Below, piece by piece: positions 15,680 to 24,500 of a stretch of DNA of 60,158 nucleotides. Under the pieces are notes generated by a model. It was not told the DNA's origin. It saw nothing but the letters and a program-made list of their open reading frames with translations, and made no database searches. Origin of the DNA: Treponema sp. GTDB lineage: Bacteria; Spirochaetota; Spirochaetia; Treponematales; Treponemataceae. The stretch's first letter is position 1. Each line of letters begins with the position of its first letter. The stretch lies in assembly GCA_017934745.1 (NCBI GenBank), contig JAGBIY010000008.1, forward strand, positions 1 through 60,158, in the 5' to 3' direction. Made by a program: the position numbers and the translations under genes.

Positions 15680-16774
15680 ATGGAATTTTTGAAATTGATT
15701 TTGAAAGGAATCGTTCTCGGAGTCGCGAACGTGATTCCGGGCGTGTCCGGCGGCACGATGGCCGTCGTCTTCAACTTGTACGACAGGATAATCGACTTGA
15801 TTTCACCCGACTTGAAGAAGATTTTCCGCTCGTGGAAATTCTGGCTCCCTCTCGCAGCCGGCATGGGAATAGGAATAATCGTGTTCAGCAAGGTCATCAC
15901 CGCCCTGCTCGGCCGCCACCCGATTCCAACGACGTACTTCTTCATAGGCCTCATACTCGGCTCGATTCCGCTCATCGTCAGAAAGATGAGAACGGAAGGG
16001 AAAAGCGGGAAAACAAAAGAGAACGAAGAAGAGCAGCGGAATGTAGAAGAAAGTGAATCGGGCTCCCCTCGGCTCCAGGAATCCGACCGCGAAAAGAGGA
16101 ACCATGAGAGGAAGGGACGGGTCCTGTTGAAGCTCGCCTTTCTCGTGGGTCTGATGATGGTGCTTTCCATGAAATTCTTCGGGGGGGACGTGGACGCGAG
16201 GAAGGCCGAGGAAAAGAGGAAGGCTCTTGACCAGGGCACAGTGTCGCTCGTCCAAGCGGAAACCGCCCCGAACGCCCAAGACAAGGCGAATCCCGACTCA
16301 AAAAGCGGCGAAAACTCTCTGGAGAGGCAAGTCTGGGTTGCGCCCGCCCAAAGCGAATCCCAAACGGAAGTGGCAGCATCCGCCGAAAAGCTCGACATCG
16401 CCAAGGCCCTCCTCCTCCTAGTCGCGGGCGCCGCCGCCGCTGTCGCCATGATAATCCCCGGAATCTCAGGCTCGTTCCTCCTTCTCGCGCTCGGAATGTA
16501 CGGCAGCGTGATGGCGGCAATCTCAAGGCTGGACATCCTCTTCCTGATTCCGTTCGCGCTCGGAGTCCTGCTCGGCCTCGTCTTCGGAGCGGCCCTCGTC
16601 CGCTTCCTCATGAAGAAGATTCCGTCGCACACATACGCCTGCATACTCGGCCTCGTAGTCGGCTCGGTCGTAGTGATTTTTCCCGGCTTCGGAACTGTGG
16701 CAACCACGCTCGTCTCGGCAGCCACTCTCGCGCTCGGTTTTTTCGCGGCCTTCATCTCCTCAAGGAACGAATAG
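15680..16774 (+). CDS. DUF368 membrane protein, probable polyprenyl-phosphate carrier
   Basis: A 364-residue polytopic membrane protein. Two copies of the family signature are visible, NVIPGVSGGTMAVVF near residue 18 and MIIPGISGSFLLLALG near residue 250, one per half. DUF368 proteins have been described as recycling undecaprenyl phosphate across the membrane for cell-wall synthesis. Between the halves lie two long, highly charged inserts (about residues 110-150 and 175-235) that look soluble and are unusual for the family. The frame is open from 15656, but ATG 15680 fits the -10 box. A repeat element starts 3 nt after the stop codon. Confidence 0.85.
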   Translation: MEFLKLILKGIVLGVANVIPGVSGGTMAVVFNLYDRIIDLISPDLKKIFRSWKFWLPLAAGMGIGIIVFSKVITALLGRHPIPTTYFFIGLILGSIPLIVRKMRTEGKSGKTKENEEEQRNVEESESGSPRLQESDREKRNHERKGRVLLKLAFLVGLMMVLSMKFFGGDVDARKAEEKRKALDQGTVSLVQAETAPNAQDKANPDSKSGENSLERQVWVAPAQSESQTEVAASAEKLDIAKALLLLVAGAAAAVAMIIPGISGSFLLLALGMYGSVMAAISRLDILFLIPFALGVLLGLVFGAALVRFLMKKIPSHTYACILGLVVGSVVVIFPGFGTVATTLVSAATLALGFFAAFISSRNE

Positions 16775-16776
16775 AA

Positions 16777-16980
16777 GGGCGAAAGTCAAGTTTTCACAGA
16801 GCAATGGCAGAAACGAGCGGAAGCGGGGTTCCGTCAACAAAAACACTAAACATCGCAAGCGATGTTAACGCCACCGCAGAGCGGTACTGCCGTTTTGGGC
16901 AAGACTGCGCAAGCAGGCTGCGGTTCCCGCTGGGAGCTTGTTTCTGCAACTACGGTATGCATAAACTCGACATTCGACCG
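16777..16980 (+). repeat. Dispersed nested-palindrome element, copy 2 (type B, enlarged)
   Basis: Forward copy with the same shell (GCAGAAAC/GTTTCTGC, AGCGG, CCCGCTGGG) and tip (CCACCGC-AGA-GCGGTACTGCC). Its left stem arm equals that of copy 5. An extra hairpin, AACATCGCAAGCGATGTT, is inserted before the tip. The right arm is replaced by sequence with a CTGC-GCAA-GCAG hairpin, so the 14-bp stem is largely lost. It fills the gap between two convergent genes. Confidence 0.85.
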
Positions 16981-16999
16981 AATAGAAAAAAAAGCGTAA

Positions 17000-17040
17000 A
17001 ACAAAAAAAAATTCGCATTTCTCAACAAAATGCGAATTTC
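17000..17040 (-). terminator. Terminator of the response regulator
   Basis: Stem AAATTCGCATT/AATGCGAATTT followed on the minus strand by nine T. It lies between the repeat element and the response-regulator stop codon. Confidence 0.75.
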
Positions 17041-17055
17041 AAAGCGGAAGCCCGA

Positions 17056-17841
17056 TTAAAGCTGGCTCGCGAGCTGCGCGGCTTTCTCCTCCGCCCAGCT
17101 GTACTGGGAAAGGTACTCGCCGTTGAATTTCTTCTTGGCGACCTCGTCGCCGTCGAGGAAGTCGTACACGTCGCAGCGGAACATGGTCACGTCCACCGCA
17201 TACGAATTCTCCCCGCGAACGAAGAGCTTCTCCACGCCGTACTCCGCAAGAGTCTCCTCAAGGTTCTGCACGATTCTCGTTATGTACACCTGGTTGCTCC
17301 TCGTGTACTCCTTGTCCATGAATATGACGGCCGCGAGCTCTTTTCTTGAAACGCTCGCCCCACGCCTGTCCACCAGGTACGCGAAGAACTCCTTCGTCTT
17401 GGACCACTTGAAGTTCACGTTCTTTCCGTTGACTATCAAGTCGAAGTTTCCGAACGTGCGGACGAACACCCCGAAATTCTCACGCTTCTGGATTACGGCG
17501 AGTTCCTCCGCCAAATCGTCCTTGTTCACAGGCTTCAGAAGATAGCCGCTCGCCCTCACCTTGAAGGCGTCCACGGCGAATTCCGAAAAACCGGTGAGGA
17601 AAACGACGTCGATTTGGGGGCGAACAGCCTTCATCCTCTTCGCCAGCTCAAGGCCGGTGATTTCCGGCATGTCGATGTCCAAAATCGCCACGTTGACTTC
17701 GTTCTTCGGGTCCATGACGAAATCCAAGGCATCCTTGGACTTCGAGAAACTCTTCACAGACGAAACATATTCGACTTCTTTGCAAATTGAAACAAGATCG
17801 TCAAGAATCAACGGTTCATCATCTACGCAAATCAAGTTCAT
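17056..17841 (-). CDS. Response regulator with SARP/BTAD-like output domain
   Basis: A 261-residue protein. Residues 1-120 are a receiver: acidic pair DDE at 6-8, phospho-acceptor Asp in VAILDIDMP, Thr in VVFLTGFSE and Lys in YLLKPVNK. The C-terminal half resembles the winged helix plus short BTAD region of SARP-type activators (VRTFGNFDLIVNGKNVNF, KTKEFFAYLVDRRGASVSRKEL). The BTAD part is short. AAGGAGAG sits 4 nt before ATG 17841. It follows the kinase gene by 11 nt, forming a two-component operon. LytS-type kinases more often pair with LytTR regulators, so this output domain is unusual. Confidence 0.85.
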   Translation of the reverse strand: MNLICVDDEPLILDDLVSICKEVEYVSSVKSFSKSKDALDFVMDPKNEVNVAILDIDMPEITGLELAKRMKAVRPQIDVVFLTGFSEFAVDAFKVRASGYLLKPVNKDDLAEELAVIQKRENFGVFVRTFGNFDLIVNGKNVNFKWSKTKEFFAYLVDRRGASVSRKELAAVIFMDKEYTRSNQVYITRIVQNLEETLAEYGVEKLFVRGENSYAVDVTMFRCDVYDFLDGDEVAKKKFNGEYLSQYSWAEEKAAQLASQL

Positions 17842-17852
17842 ATAGCTCTCCT

Positions 17853-19220
17853 TCAATTTTGATAAAAGCCACTCTGTTTTTTCGGAATCCGCACGGTTAT
17901 CTTCGTGCCGACCCCGATTTGGCTTTCTATTTTCATTTTTCCGTTGCACATCGACTCAATCCTGTCCTTGACGTTTTTAAGACCTATGTGCTCCGACTTT
18001 TCACTTTCGATTTCGGAAAGGATTTTCTTGGCATCGAATCCGGTTCCGTTATCGACGACCTCTATTATATGATTTTTTTCATCAAAATATGTGTGAATTT
18101 TAACAAATCCTTGATTTTTTCCGCGAATTCCATGCTTTATCGAATTCTCCACGAGCGGCTCAATCGAAAGGAACGGAATCCGCACCTCGTCGTTCTCCAA
18201 TTCGAACTCCACGCTTATGTTGGGGAAGCGCATCTTCTCTATGTCGGTGTAGACCTGTATGTGGCTCAGTTCCTCGCTGAACGGCACAAGCTCCATGTTC
18301 TGCAGCCGTATGTTGCCCCGCAGGTATTTCGAGAAATTGTTGATTGTCTTGGCGGCCAAGTCGGCGTCCCTGCAGCAGAGAGCCTGTATCGTCGCCAAAG
18401 TGTTGAAAAGGAAATGCGGCTGAATCTGCGCCACAAGAACCTGGTTCTGGATGATTTCCAGCTTCCGCCTCAAAGTCACCTGCACGTTCACATACACGAT
18501 GATTATAGCGACAAGGACACCGATGTACGTCACGGAAAGCCCCTGCACCATCACCTGGATGAACGCCGCGATGTACGGAGCGACGTTGATTATCATGAAT
18601 GCGGATTTTATGTGCCAGTTGGCCTTTTTGGTGGCGACGTACGGCATCACAATCAAGAACGCGGTGAAGACGAACATGAGATGGACCTCGTACAACGGTC
18701 CCCTGAAATACTCACCAGTCGTCTCGTCCACAAAAAAATAGAATTTGAAGAACACGTTCAGGACAATCGTCACCGAGAGAACCACGAGTATGGAAACGAG
18801 AATCCTTCCTATCCATTCGCTCACCTTGTCACGGAGGTTCATGACCTCCTTCTGGTAGAACCAACAGAGAGTCGGGCACAGGACGGAGCTCAAATAGAAC
18901 AGAGAGAACGCCAAAATCTGCAAGGCCGAATACTCAGGCTTCCCGAAGAAGAGCCACGAAACAGAATCGCAGAACAAAGTGAGCGTCTCGAAGAACACGA
19001 GCGAGCCGAAGAAGAAGTCCGCCTTTTTCCGCTTTGGGGTCAGGCATTCCCCCAGGAAGATGCACACGGAGACAATCATGCCCAGTATGTCGAAGGACAC
19101 ATTCACTATGCGCATCGGAGCGATGCCGTTCGGGAAGTCCAGTCTCGAACACATGACGAAAGTCACTATGACGGCGAGCATCTGGAACGCCAGCGCGATG
19201 TATTTCATTTTCAGTTTCAC
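17853..19220 (-). CDS. LytS-type sensor histidine kinase
   Basis: A 455-residue membrane kinase. About eight hydrophobic segments occupy the first 240 residues, with no clear ligand-binding domain. A His-kinase region follows with the phospho-acceptor motif [17 protein letters not shown], then a HATPase domain with [19 protein letters not shown] and [11 protein letters not shown]. The start is taken as GTG 19220, overlapping the HAD stop as GTGA, because GGAGGG lies 7 nt upstream; the ATG 12 nt further on has no such site. It is co-transcribed with the HAD gene upstream and the response regulator downstream. The signal sensed is unknown. Confidence 0.88.
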   Translation of the reverse strand: MKLKMKYIALAFQMLAVIVTFVMCSRLDFPNGIAPMRIVNVSFDILGMIVSVCIFLGECLTPKRKKADFFFGSLVFFETLTLFCDSVSWLFFGKPEYSALQILAFSLFYLSSVLCPTLCWFYQKEVMNLRDKVSEWIGRILVSILVVLSVTIVLNVFFKFYFFVDETTGEYFRGPLYEVHLMFVFTAFLIVMPYVATKKANWHIKSAFMIINVAPYIAAFIQVMVQGLSVTYIGVLVAIIIVYVNVQVTLRRKLEIIQNQVLVAQIQPHFLFNTLATIQALCCRDADLAAKTINNFSKYLRGNIRLQNMELVPFSEELSHIQVYTDIEKMRFPNISVEFELENDEVRIPFLSIEPLVENSIKHGIRGKNQGFVKIHTYFDEKNHIIEVVDNGTGFDAKKILSEIESEKSEHIGLKNVKDRIESMCNGKMKIESQIGVGTKITVRIPKKQSGFYQN

Positions 19221-19900
19221 AGTATGTCCCTCCAGTTTTTTATGACGAAATCGGCAGTCTCTTCCATGTGCTCCCAGTCGCTCCTGCCGTCCGAGCACTT
19301 CTCAAGCGCGCTCGAATCGAACACGGCGCACGTCCTGAATCCGGCGTTCTTGGCGGTCTCCACGCAGTGCAGCGCGTCCTCGAAAACGACGCTCTCCCCC
19401 GCCGATGCGCCGCAGGCTTCCGCGGCCTTCTGGAAAATCAGAGGCTCGTGCTTGCTGGTGCCCAAATCAAGGCACGTCAGAACCTCCCTGAACAGCCCCG
19501 CGATTCCGAGCCGTCCAAGGCACGCCTCCACGCACTTCCTGTTCGTGGCCGTCGCGAGCACGCAGGGGACGCCCATTCCGTTCAATGTCTCCAGCACTTC
19601 GCGCGCGCCGTCCTTCAGTTCCAGACTGCGGGCGTACTCGTCGAAGATTATCGATTCGAATTCCCCGCAGATTTTCCCAACCGGGTCCGCGATGCCGAAT
19701 TTTTCCTTGAAGAACAAGGCTGTCTCGGTCTCGGTCAGCCTCTTCACGTCGTCCCAGACGGAAGACGCGAGTTGAACGCCGTGCGAAGAAAGGTACCTGT
19801 CGGAAACGCCGTGCCACATCGGCATGGAGTCGAGGATTGTCCCGTCCATGTCGAAAACGGCGCATTTGAAATCAAAATTTTTCAATTTTCTGCAAACCAT
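19217..19900 (-). CDS. HAD-superfamily phosphatase (beta-phosphoglucomutase-like)
   Basis: A 227-residue HAD-IA hydrolase. Motif I is [10 protein letters not shown] (nucleophile Asp near residue 17), motif II is VLATATN, the motif III Lys is in GTSKHEP, and motif IV is VVFEDALH. A helical cap lies between motifs I and II. This arrangement suits sugar-phosphate phosphatases or mutases; the substrate cannot be read. GAGGAAG precedes the ATG. It heads the operon with the two-component pair and is divergent from the chemoreceptor, 15 nt away. Confidence 0.82.
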   Translation of the reverse strand: MVCRKLKNFDFKCAVFDMDGTILDSMPMWHGVSDRYLSSHGVQLASSVWDDVKRLTETETALFFKEKFGIADPVGKICGEFESIIFDEYARSLELKDGAREVLETLNGMGVPCVLATATNRKCVEACLGRLGIAGLFREVLTCLDLGTSKHEPLIFQKAAEACGASAGESVVFEDALHCVETAKNAGFRTCAVFDSSALEKCSDGRSDWEHMEETADFVIKNWRDIL

Positions 19901-19902
19901 GA

Positions 19903-19908
19903 TAGAAT
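19903..19908 (+). promoter_or_regulatory. -10 box of the chemoreceptor gene
   Basis: TAGAAT lies 7 nt before ATG 19916, with no ribosome site between; the -35 region is weak. Confidence 0.45.
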
Positions 19909-19915
19909 CTTCCTC

Positions 19916-21748
19916 ATGAATGAAGAACAGAACAACATATCAAAAGCCCCTATTTTTCCGACTTTGTTTCTCATCGGTGTCGTGACGGAAACCGCCGGAA
20001 TGATAGCTCTGCACAAATTCTTTCCAGAATTCTTCATTGCGGGGGCGGTCGCGTTCGGTGCGCTGCTCTTCGCATTCTACATCATATTCTATCATATTCC
20101 GATAAAAAGGCTCGCGGATTATGTCGATTTGGTGTACCTCGGAGACTTCTCGCAAAGCAACAAGGTGAGGACACCGGTGATGACGATAAGGCTCCTCTCC
20201 ACGAAGCTCCACAACTTCATCGGGAACAGGCTCGTGAACCTCCTGAACGTCCTCAAGCTAAACGTCATACACACGCAGGACAAATCGGACGAATTCATGA
20301 TAGAAGTCCAGAACGCCATCACGAATTCGTCGAGGATATCACTCGGAGCCGACTACATAAAGGTGAAGGTCCACAAGCTTGAGCATCTGGAATCCGAGAC
20401 GATGAACGAGAACGTGGAAATCCTCAAGAACATCGAAAGCTACAGGAAGCTCGTGGAGAAGCAGTCGAACGAAATCGAGAGGACGAACGAGATAATAGAG
20501 GCGGTAGCGTCCTCGCTCAACGAGAAAATCGGATTCCTGAGCGAGAGGAGGGAGGCTTCCGAGCGGCTGGAGTCTCTCACGGAGACTGTTGACAGCCAGG
20601 TGAAGGCGACGGAGAGCGACGTCGGCAAAATCTCCGACGGAGTGGAGCTTCTCAACAACACGATTTCGGTCATCGCGTCGGTCGCGAACGAGACGAACCT
20701 CCTCGCCATGAACGCTTCCATAGAGGCGGCGCACGCTGGCGAGGCGGGAAAAGGGTTCGCGGTGGTCGCCGAGGAAATCAGGAAACTCAGCGAGCAGACG
20801 GGAGGGCACGCAAAGGAGATAACGAGCGCGCTCAAGACGATGACGAACCTGATAATGCGCGCAACCGAGTCGAGCAAAAAGACGAACGCCGCATTCCTTG
20901 AGATTTCGGAGCAGGTCGTCACTTTCGTGAACTCGTTCAAGGAGATAATCGACGACTACAAGGTCGTGGTCGACAGGAACACGCAAATCCACGAGCATTT
21001 CTCGGAAGTCGCGGAGGCGGAGAACGAGATAGGTGTCCAGGTCGGACGGATTTCCGAGAGCATCGAGCGCAACAACAGGAGCCTTTCCGACATCGAAAAG
21101 TGCATCTCGGAGATAAGCGACATCGTGAAGCGCAACACGTCGCAGGCCCTCGACCTGAGCCACTCCCAGGACCCGATATATTTCAACGCGGTCTCGAACG
21201 AGAAGAGCCTTGAGAGAATCAGGTGCGACATCGACTTCTTCAAGCTCGCGAACGTCTCGGAGGCGATTTGGAAGGCCGACAAGACGGAAATCCGCACGAT
21301 AATCGGAGCGGTGCACTCGCACCTCGACTGGACGGTTCTGCTTCTGGAATACCTGCACGGCATTTCCGACTCGATAAAGGAAAAGATGAGGAAAGGCAGC
21401 TCCGCGTTCGATGAATGGCTCTACGGAGAGGGAACGCAAAAATACGGCAGGTCGCCCTCACTCGTCAAGGCAAAGCAGCTGAACGAGACGATACGGCAGA
21501 AAGCGGACATGCTCATACGGCTCAAGGACGCGGACAAGGAGAAGGAAGCCACAATCGAATTCTCGGAAATCCTCGAATATTCAAGGAAGATGATGCTCGA
21601 ACTCAAGGAGCTGAAGAAATTCATAGTCTCCAACATCGCGGACGAACAAAAACTCTCGCAGTTCAGCATATCTTCGGATTCCGGCGGCAGAGAGGACGTG
21701 GAGGAACTCGGCGAAACAGAAGTCTTGGAAGAAATCGAGGAGATTTAG
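19916..21748 (+). CDS. Methyl-accepting chemotaxis protein with CZB-like C-terminus
   Basis: A 610-residue chemoreceptor. Two adjacent membrane segments near residues 13-60 leave almost no periplasmic domain, so sensing is probably cytoplasmic or membrane-linked. A long coiled region leads to the signalling tip [27 protein letters not shown], near residues 258-285, which binds CheA and CheW. Residues about 425-575 resemble a chemoreceptor zinc-binding (CZB) domain (HSHLDW, then FDEWLYGEG), but the Cys of the usual CxxGxW motif and the later His ligands seem replaced. The frame is open back to 19268 over the antisense HAD gene; ATG 19916 is the sensible start. Confidence 0.88.
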   Translation: MNEEQNNISKAPIFPTLFLIGVVTETAGMIALHKFFPEFFIAGAVAFGALLFAFYIIFYHIPIKRLADYVDLVYLGDFSQSNKVRTPVMTIRLLSTKLHNFIGNRLVNLLNVLKLNVIHTQDKSDEFMIEVQNAITNSSRISLGADYIKVKVHKLEHLESETMNENVEILKNIESYRKLVEKQSNEIERTNEIIEAVASSLNEKIGFLSERREASERLESLTETVDSQVKATESDVGKISDGVELLNNTISVIASVANETNLLAMNASIEAAHAGEAGKGFAVVAEEIRKLSEQTGGHAKEITSALKTMTNLIMRATESSKKTNAAFLEISEQVVTFVNSFKEIIDDYKVVVDRNTQIHEHFSEVAEAENEIGVQVGRISESIERNNRSLSDIEKCISEISDIVKRNTSQALDLSHSQDPIYFNAVSNEKSLERIRCDIDFFKLANVSEAIWKADKTEIRTIIGAVHSHLDWTVLLLEYLHGISDSIKEKMRKGSSAFDEWLYGEGTQKYGRSPSLVKAKQLNETIRQKADMLIRLKDADKEKEATIEFSEILEYSRKMMLELKELKKFIVSNIADEQKLSQFSISSDSGGREDVEELGETEVLEEIEEI

Positions 21749-21802
21749 AGTCGCCATTCTCGGCAGATTCGTTTTTTTCCTTTTTCCACGAAGCTCCACT
21801 CG

Positions 21803-21831
21803 TTGAGAACGGATAGAATTTTCAATAGAAT
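21803..21831 (+). promoter_or_regulatory. glyA promoter
   Basis: TTGAGA (21803-21808), a 17-nt spacer and TAGAAT (21826-21831). The leader of about 27 nt contains TTGGAGAA before the ATG. No riboswitch-like structure is evident. Confidence 0.65.
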
Positions 21832-21864
21832 CAATTCCATACAATTCATTTTTTGGAGAAAAAA

Positions 21865-23367
21865 ATGGCAACACCATTGGAAAACTATCTTTCGTCTTGC
21901 GGCGGCAAACCGAACGTCGCAATGACCGCTTACGTCGCGAATCTTCAGCAGGTCGCATCCGTAAATCCGTCAATCGCGGCTGATGTCGTGAACGAAATCG
22001 AGAACCAGAGAAGCCACCTGAAGCTCATCGCTTCCGAGAACTACTGCTCTCTGGCTGTTCAGGCCGCAATGGGCAACCTCCTCACCGACAAATACGCGGA
22101 AGGATACCCAGAGCACCGCTACTACGGCGGATGCGTCAACGTGGACGCGGTCGAATCGACAGCGGCGCGCGAGGCGGAGGAGCTTTTCGGAGCCGACTAC
22201 GCCTACGTCCAGCCCCACTCAGGCGCGGACACCAACCTCGTCGCCTACTGGGCGATTCTTTCGGCGAAGGTCGAAACTCCTACATTGGAAGAGCTTGGTG
22301 TAAAGTCATTGAACGACCTCTCTGAAGAGCAGTTCAACGAGCTCAGAAGGAGATTCGGAAACCAGAAGCTCATGGGCCTCGACTACTCCTGCGGCGGCCA
22401 CCTCACACACGGCTACAAGATGAACGTCTCCGCCCGCATGTTCGAGTCGCATCCGTACGGCGTCGACGAGAAGACAGGACTCTTGGACTACGACGCAATC
22501 GAAAAGCAGGCGATGGAAGTCAAGCCATTGATTTTGTTGACAGGATATTCAGCGTACCCGCGCGCAATCAACTTCAAGAGGTTCAGGGAAATCGCGGACA
22601 AGTGCGGAGCCGTTCTCATGGTGGACATGTCGCACTTCGCAGGACTCGTCGCAGGAAAAGTCTTTACGGGCGACGAGGACCCGGTCAAATGGGCCGACAT
22701 CGTGACCACGACGACCCACAAGACATTGCGCGGACCTCGCGGTGCCATGATTCTCTGCAAGAAGGAATTCGCCGACTACGTGAACAAGGGCTGCCCGATG
22801 GTCTTGGGCGGACCGCTCCCGCACGTCATGGCCGCGAAGGCTTTGGCGTTCAAGGAAGCCAACACGAAGGAGTACCAGGACTACGCGCACCAAGTCGTCA
22901 AGAACGCGCAGGCTTTGGCGAAGAACCTCGCCGACCTGAACGTTCCTCTCCAGACGAACGGAACAGACAACCACCTCATGCTCGCGAACGTCTTCGAAGC
23001 CTACGGGCTCACCGGAAAGCAGGCTGAGGCCGCGCTGTTCCAGGCCGGCGTGACCGTGAACGCGAACGCGCTGCCGTACGACAAGAACGGCGCATGGTAC
23101 ACGTCAGGCCTCCGTCTCGGAACTCCTGCCCTCACTACGCTCGGCATGAAGGAAGAGGAGATGAAGGAAGTCGCCGCAATCATCGACATGGTGCTCAAGG
23201 GAACGAAACCTGGCGTCACAAAGGACGGAAAACCGGCGAAGCTCAAGATTGTCCTCGACGAATCAGTGAAGGAAGCCGCCTCAAAGAGAGTGCAGGCACT
23301 CCTCTCAAAATTCGTCCTGTACCCAGAGCTTGATTTGGACTTCCTTAAAAAGGAATTTGTGAAATAA
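21865..23367 (+). CDS. glyA: Serine hydroxymethyltransferase
   Basis: A 500-residue PLP enzyme that interconverts serine and glycine with tetrahydrofolate, feeding one-carbon metabolism. Visible family segments are LIASENYCS, EGYPEHRYYGG, QPHSGADTN, VDMSHFAGLVA and the PLP-lysine motif TTTTHKTLRGPRGAMI. A central insert (about residues 135-190, LGVKSLNDLSEEQFNELRR) makes it longer than the common 415-430 residue form. GGAG 5 nt before ATG 21865 sets the start; a TTG 12 nt upstream is less likely. The last codons (FLKKEFVK) recur twice downstream around a toxin-antitoxin module. Confidence 0.95.
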   Translation: MATPLENYLSSCGGKPNVAMTAYVANLQQVASVNPSIAADVVNEIENQRSHLKLIASENYCSLAVQAAMGNLLTDKYAEGYPEHRYYGGCVNVDAVESTAAREAEELFGADYAYVQPHSGADTNLVAYWAILSAKVETPTLEELGVKSLNDLSEEQFNELRRRFGNQKLMGLDYSCGGHLTHGYKMNVSARMFESHPYGVDEKTGLLDYDAIEKQAMEVKPLILLTGYSAYPRAINFKRFREIADKCGAVLMVDMSHFAGLVAGKVFTGDEDPVKWADIVTTTTHKTLRGPRGAMILCKKEFADYVNKGCPMVLGGPLPHVMAAKALAFKEANTKEYQDYAHQVVKNAQALAKNLADLNVPLQTNGTDNHLMLANVFEAYGLTGKQAEAALFQAGVTVNANALPYDKNGAWYTSGLRLGTPALTTLGMKEEEMKEVAAIIDMVLKGTKPGVTKDGKPAKLKIVLDESVKEAASKRVQALLSKFVLYPELDLDFLKKEFVK

Positions 23368-23383
23368 GCCGCGCACAGGACGT
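23343..23383 (+). repeat. glyA tail, resident copy
   Basis: The true end of glyA (FLKKEFVK, stop), followed by CCGCGCACAGGACGTGCGCA with its 6-bp hairpin. The same tail recurs at 23456 and 24501. This copy lacks the terminator directly behind it. Confidence 0.75.
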
Positions 23384-23410
23384 GCGCACAAGCCGAAAGG
23401 CAACTTGTTG

Positions 23411-23453
23411 CCGGCACGTTCCGACGAAACAGGACGTTTCGGAGCGAACGTGC
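23411..23453. repeat. Imperfect palindrome between glyA tail copies
   Basis: The outer stem GCACGTTC/GAACGTGC encloses CGAAAC-AGGA-C-GTTTCG, a long hairpin located between the resident glyA end and the second tail copy. Confidence 0.6.
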
Positions 23454-23455
23454 GA

Positions 23456-23560
23456 CTTCTTGAAGAAAGAATTTGTGAAATAAGACGTGCGCATAAACGC
23501 AACACGCCCCCGCGAAGGATTTTTCCTTGCGGGGGCGTGATTTTTTTTTGTTGATTCAGT
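23456..23560 (+). repeat. glyA tail copy A with terminator
   Basis: Encodes FLKKEFVK-stop again, then ACGTGCGCATAAACGCAACA and a strong terminator (stem CACGCCCCCGC/GCGGGGGCGTG at 23503-23539, followed by nine T). Copy B at 24501-24606 shares about 75 nt of this, so direct repeats bracket the toxin-antitoxin pair. Confidence 0.8.
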
Positions 23561-23574
23561 GTCTTTCGCAAAAA

Positions 23575-23907
23575 CTAATGCGCGACAGAGATGACATTGA
23601 AATCCTGCAACATCTTCTTTCCGCCAATGCGGAGCATCTGCAAAAACCTCTGCGCTATCCCCTGCGGAACATTTCGTCCCGATTCCCACGCCTCAACAGT
23701 TTTTGGAGAGACTCCCAGCACAAATGCGAAATTTTTCTGAGTGAGATTCAGCTCTTCCCTGATTTCCTTTATCTCCACATCCTTATAGGAAGGAAGTTCC
23801 GAAACAGTGACAGACACTTTCCTCGCAGAGGATTCGTCGCCTTTCGCATAGGAGAGACTCTCGTTGAGACCTGCCATGATGCTTGTGAATGCTTTATTTT
23901 TTGCCAT
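23575..23907 (-). CDS. HigA-like antitoxin, XRE-family helix-turn-helix (second pair)
   Basis: A 110-residue antitoxin. The helix-turn-helix at residues about 50-95 reads EIREELNLTQKNFAFVLGVS followed by PKTVEAWESGRNVPQGIAQR. The N-terminal 45 residues (FTSIMAGLNESLSYAKGD) are the expected toxin-contacting part. ATG 23907 is chosen because AAGGAGGC lies just upstream; an upstream in-frame start at 23928 is weaker. It overlaps the toxin end by 14 nt. It is related to, but clearly different from, the first pair at 214-824. Confidence 0.85.
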   Translation of the reverse strand: MAKNKAFTSIMAGLNESLSYAKGDESSARKVSVTVSELPSYKDVEIKEIREELNLTQKNFAFVLGVSPKTVEAWESGRNVPQGIAQRFLQMLRIGGKKMLQDFNVISVAH

Positions 23908-24250
23908 TTTGAGCCTCCTTCTCGGCATTTTTTATCGCAGTAACAACAGCCTTGATTTCATTGCGCTCCGACTTGCTCAAGTTTGCTTTTTCATTTTTTG
24001 GAAAAGCCGTAAGCAAGTAAATGTGCTCGGCGAAAACAACATCCAGATAAATTACTCTGGCACCACCACTTTTTCCACGTCCAGACAACGCCCAGCGAAA
24101 CTTCCTAATACCGCCAGTACCTTCCATCACATCGCCAGTGTCGGGATTTTTGCAGAGGTAAATTTCCAGCTCAGACAAATCTTCATCATTCAATCCCAAG
24201 TCTTTCCACGTTCTGTCAAATTCTTTTGAAATGATGAATTCTCTAGTCAT
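23894..24250 (-). CDS. HigB/RelE-like toxin (second pair)
   Basis: A 118-residue toxin with the same core as the first pair: GDVMEGTGGIRKFRWALSG then RGKSGGARVIYLD, followed by LLTAFPKNEKANLSKSE. The C-terminus is Lys/Glu-rich. ATG 24250 lies 6 nt after a -10 box, so the message is probably leaderless. Toxin precedes antitoxin as in higBA. The whole module sits between direct repeats of the glyA 3' end and terminator, suggesting insertion as a cassette. Confidence 0.85.
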   Translation of the reverse strand: MTREFIISKEFDRTWKDLGLNDEDLSELEIYLCKNPDTGDVMEGTGGIRKFRWALSGRGKSGGARVIYLDVVFAEHIYLLTAFPKNEKANLSKSERNEIKAVVTAIKNAEKEAQNGKK

Positions 24251-24256
24251 GTCCTA

Positions 24257-24285
24257 AACATACTCCCTATTGAATAGGAGTTCAA
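24257..24285 (-). promoter_or_regulatory. Promoter and palindromic operator of toxin-antitoxin pair 2
   Basis: On the minus strand TTGAAC (24280-24285), a 17-nt spacer and TATGTT (24257-24262). The spacer holds the palindrome CTATTgAATAG with CTCC/GGAG flanks (about 24263-24281), a likely site for the helix-turn-helix antitoxin. Confidence 0.6.
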
Positions 24286-24315
24286 GCAATCTGAGATTTT
24301 TCGCAGAAAAAAATC

Positions 24316-24396
24316 TGTGGAGTATATACTCCACAATGGAATTGACAAATTCCATTGTCGCAAAACATCGCTTCGCTCGTTTTGCGGCAATGGCGA
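24316..24396. repeat. Three consecutive hairpins
   Basis: A perfect 20-bp palindrome TGTGGAGTATATACTCCACA (24316-24335) is followed by the 10-bp stem CAATGGAATT/AATTCCATTG (24334-24357) and a 12-bp stem TTGTCGCAAAAC/GTTTTGCGGCAA with one G-U pair (about 24356-24393). There is no gene in 24251-24622. Confidence 0.7.
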
Positions 24397-24500
24397 ATGT
24401 ATGGAGAAAAAAGTTAGGTTGATGCCCGCAATGGAGCACTTATCGTTGACAAGCCTAATCTTCCGACATTTCTTCTTCATATTGAAAACAACGACCAAGG

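Noticed and set aside
15673..16755. A 360-residue minus-strand ORF opposite the DUF368 gene
   Set aside because: It is the complement of a clear membrane-protein gene with family motifs; its own translation is Arg/Ser-rich without any recognisable feature.
20339..21439. A 366-residue minus-strand ORF within the chemoreceptor
   Set aside because: Shadow of the coiled-coil coding region; no start signal and no family features.
21749..21864. A glycine or other riboswitch upstream of glyA
   Set aside because: The leader after the promoter is only about 27 nt and shows no suitable structure.
23305..23689. Minus-strand ORFs with RTSCARLISQI peptides behind glyA
   Set aside because: They are translations of the repeated glyA tail and hairpins on the opposite strand.
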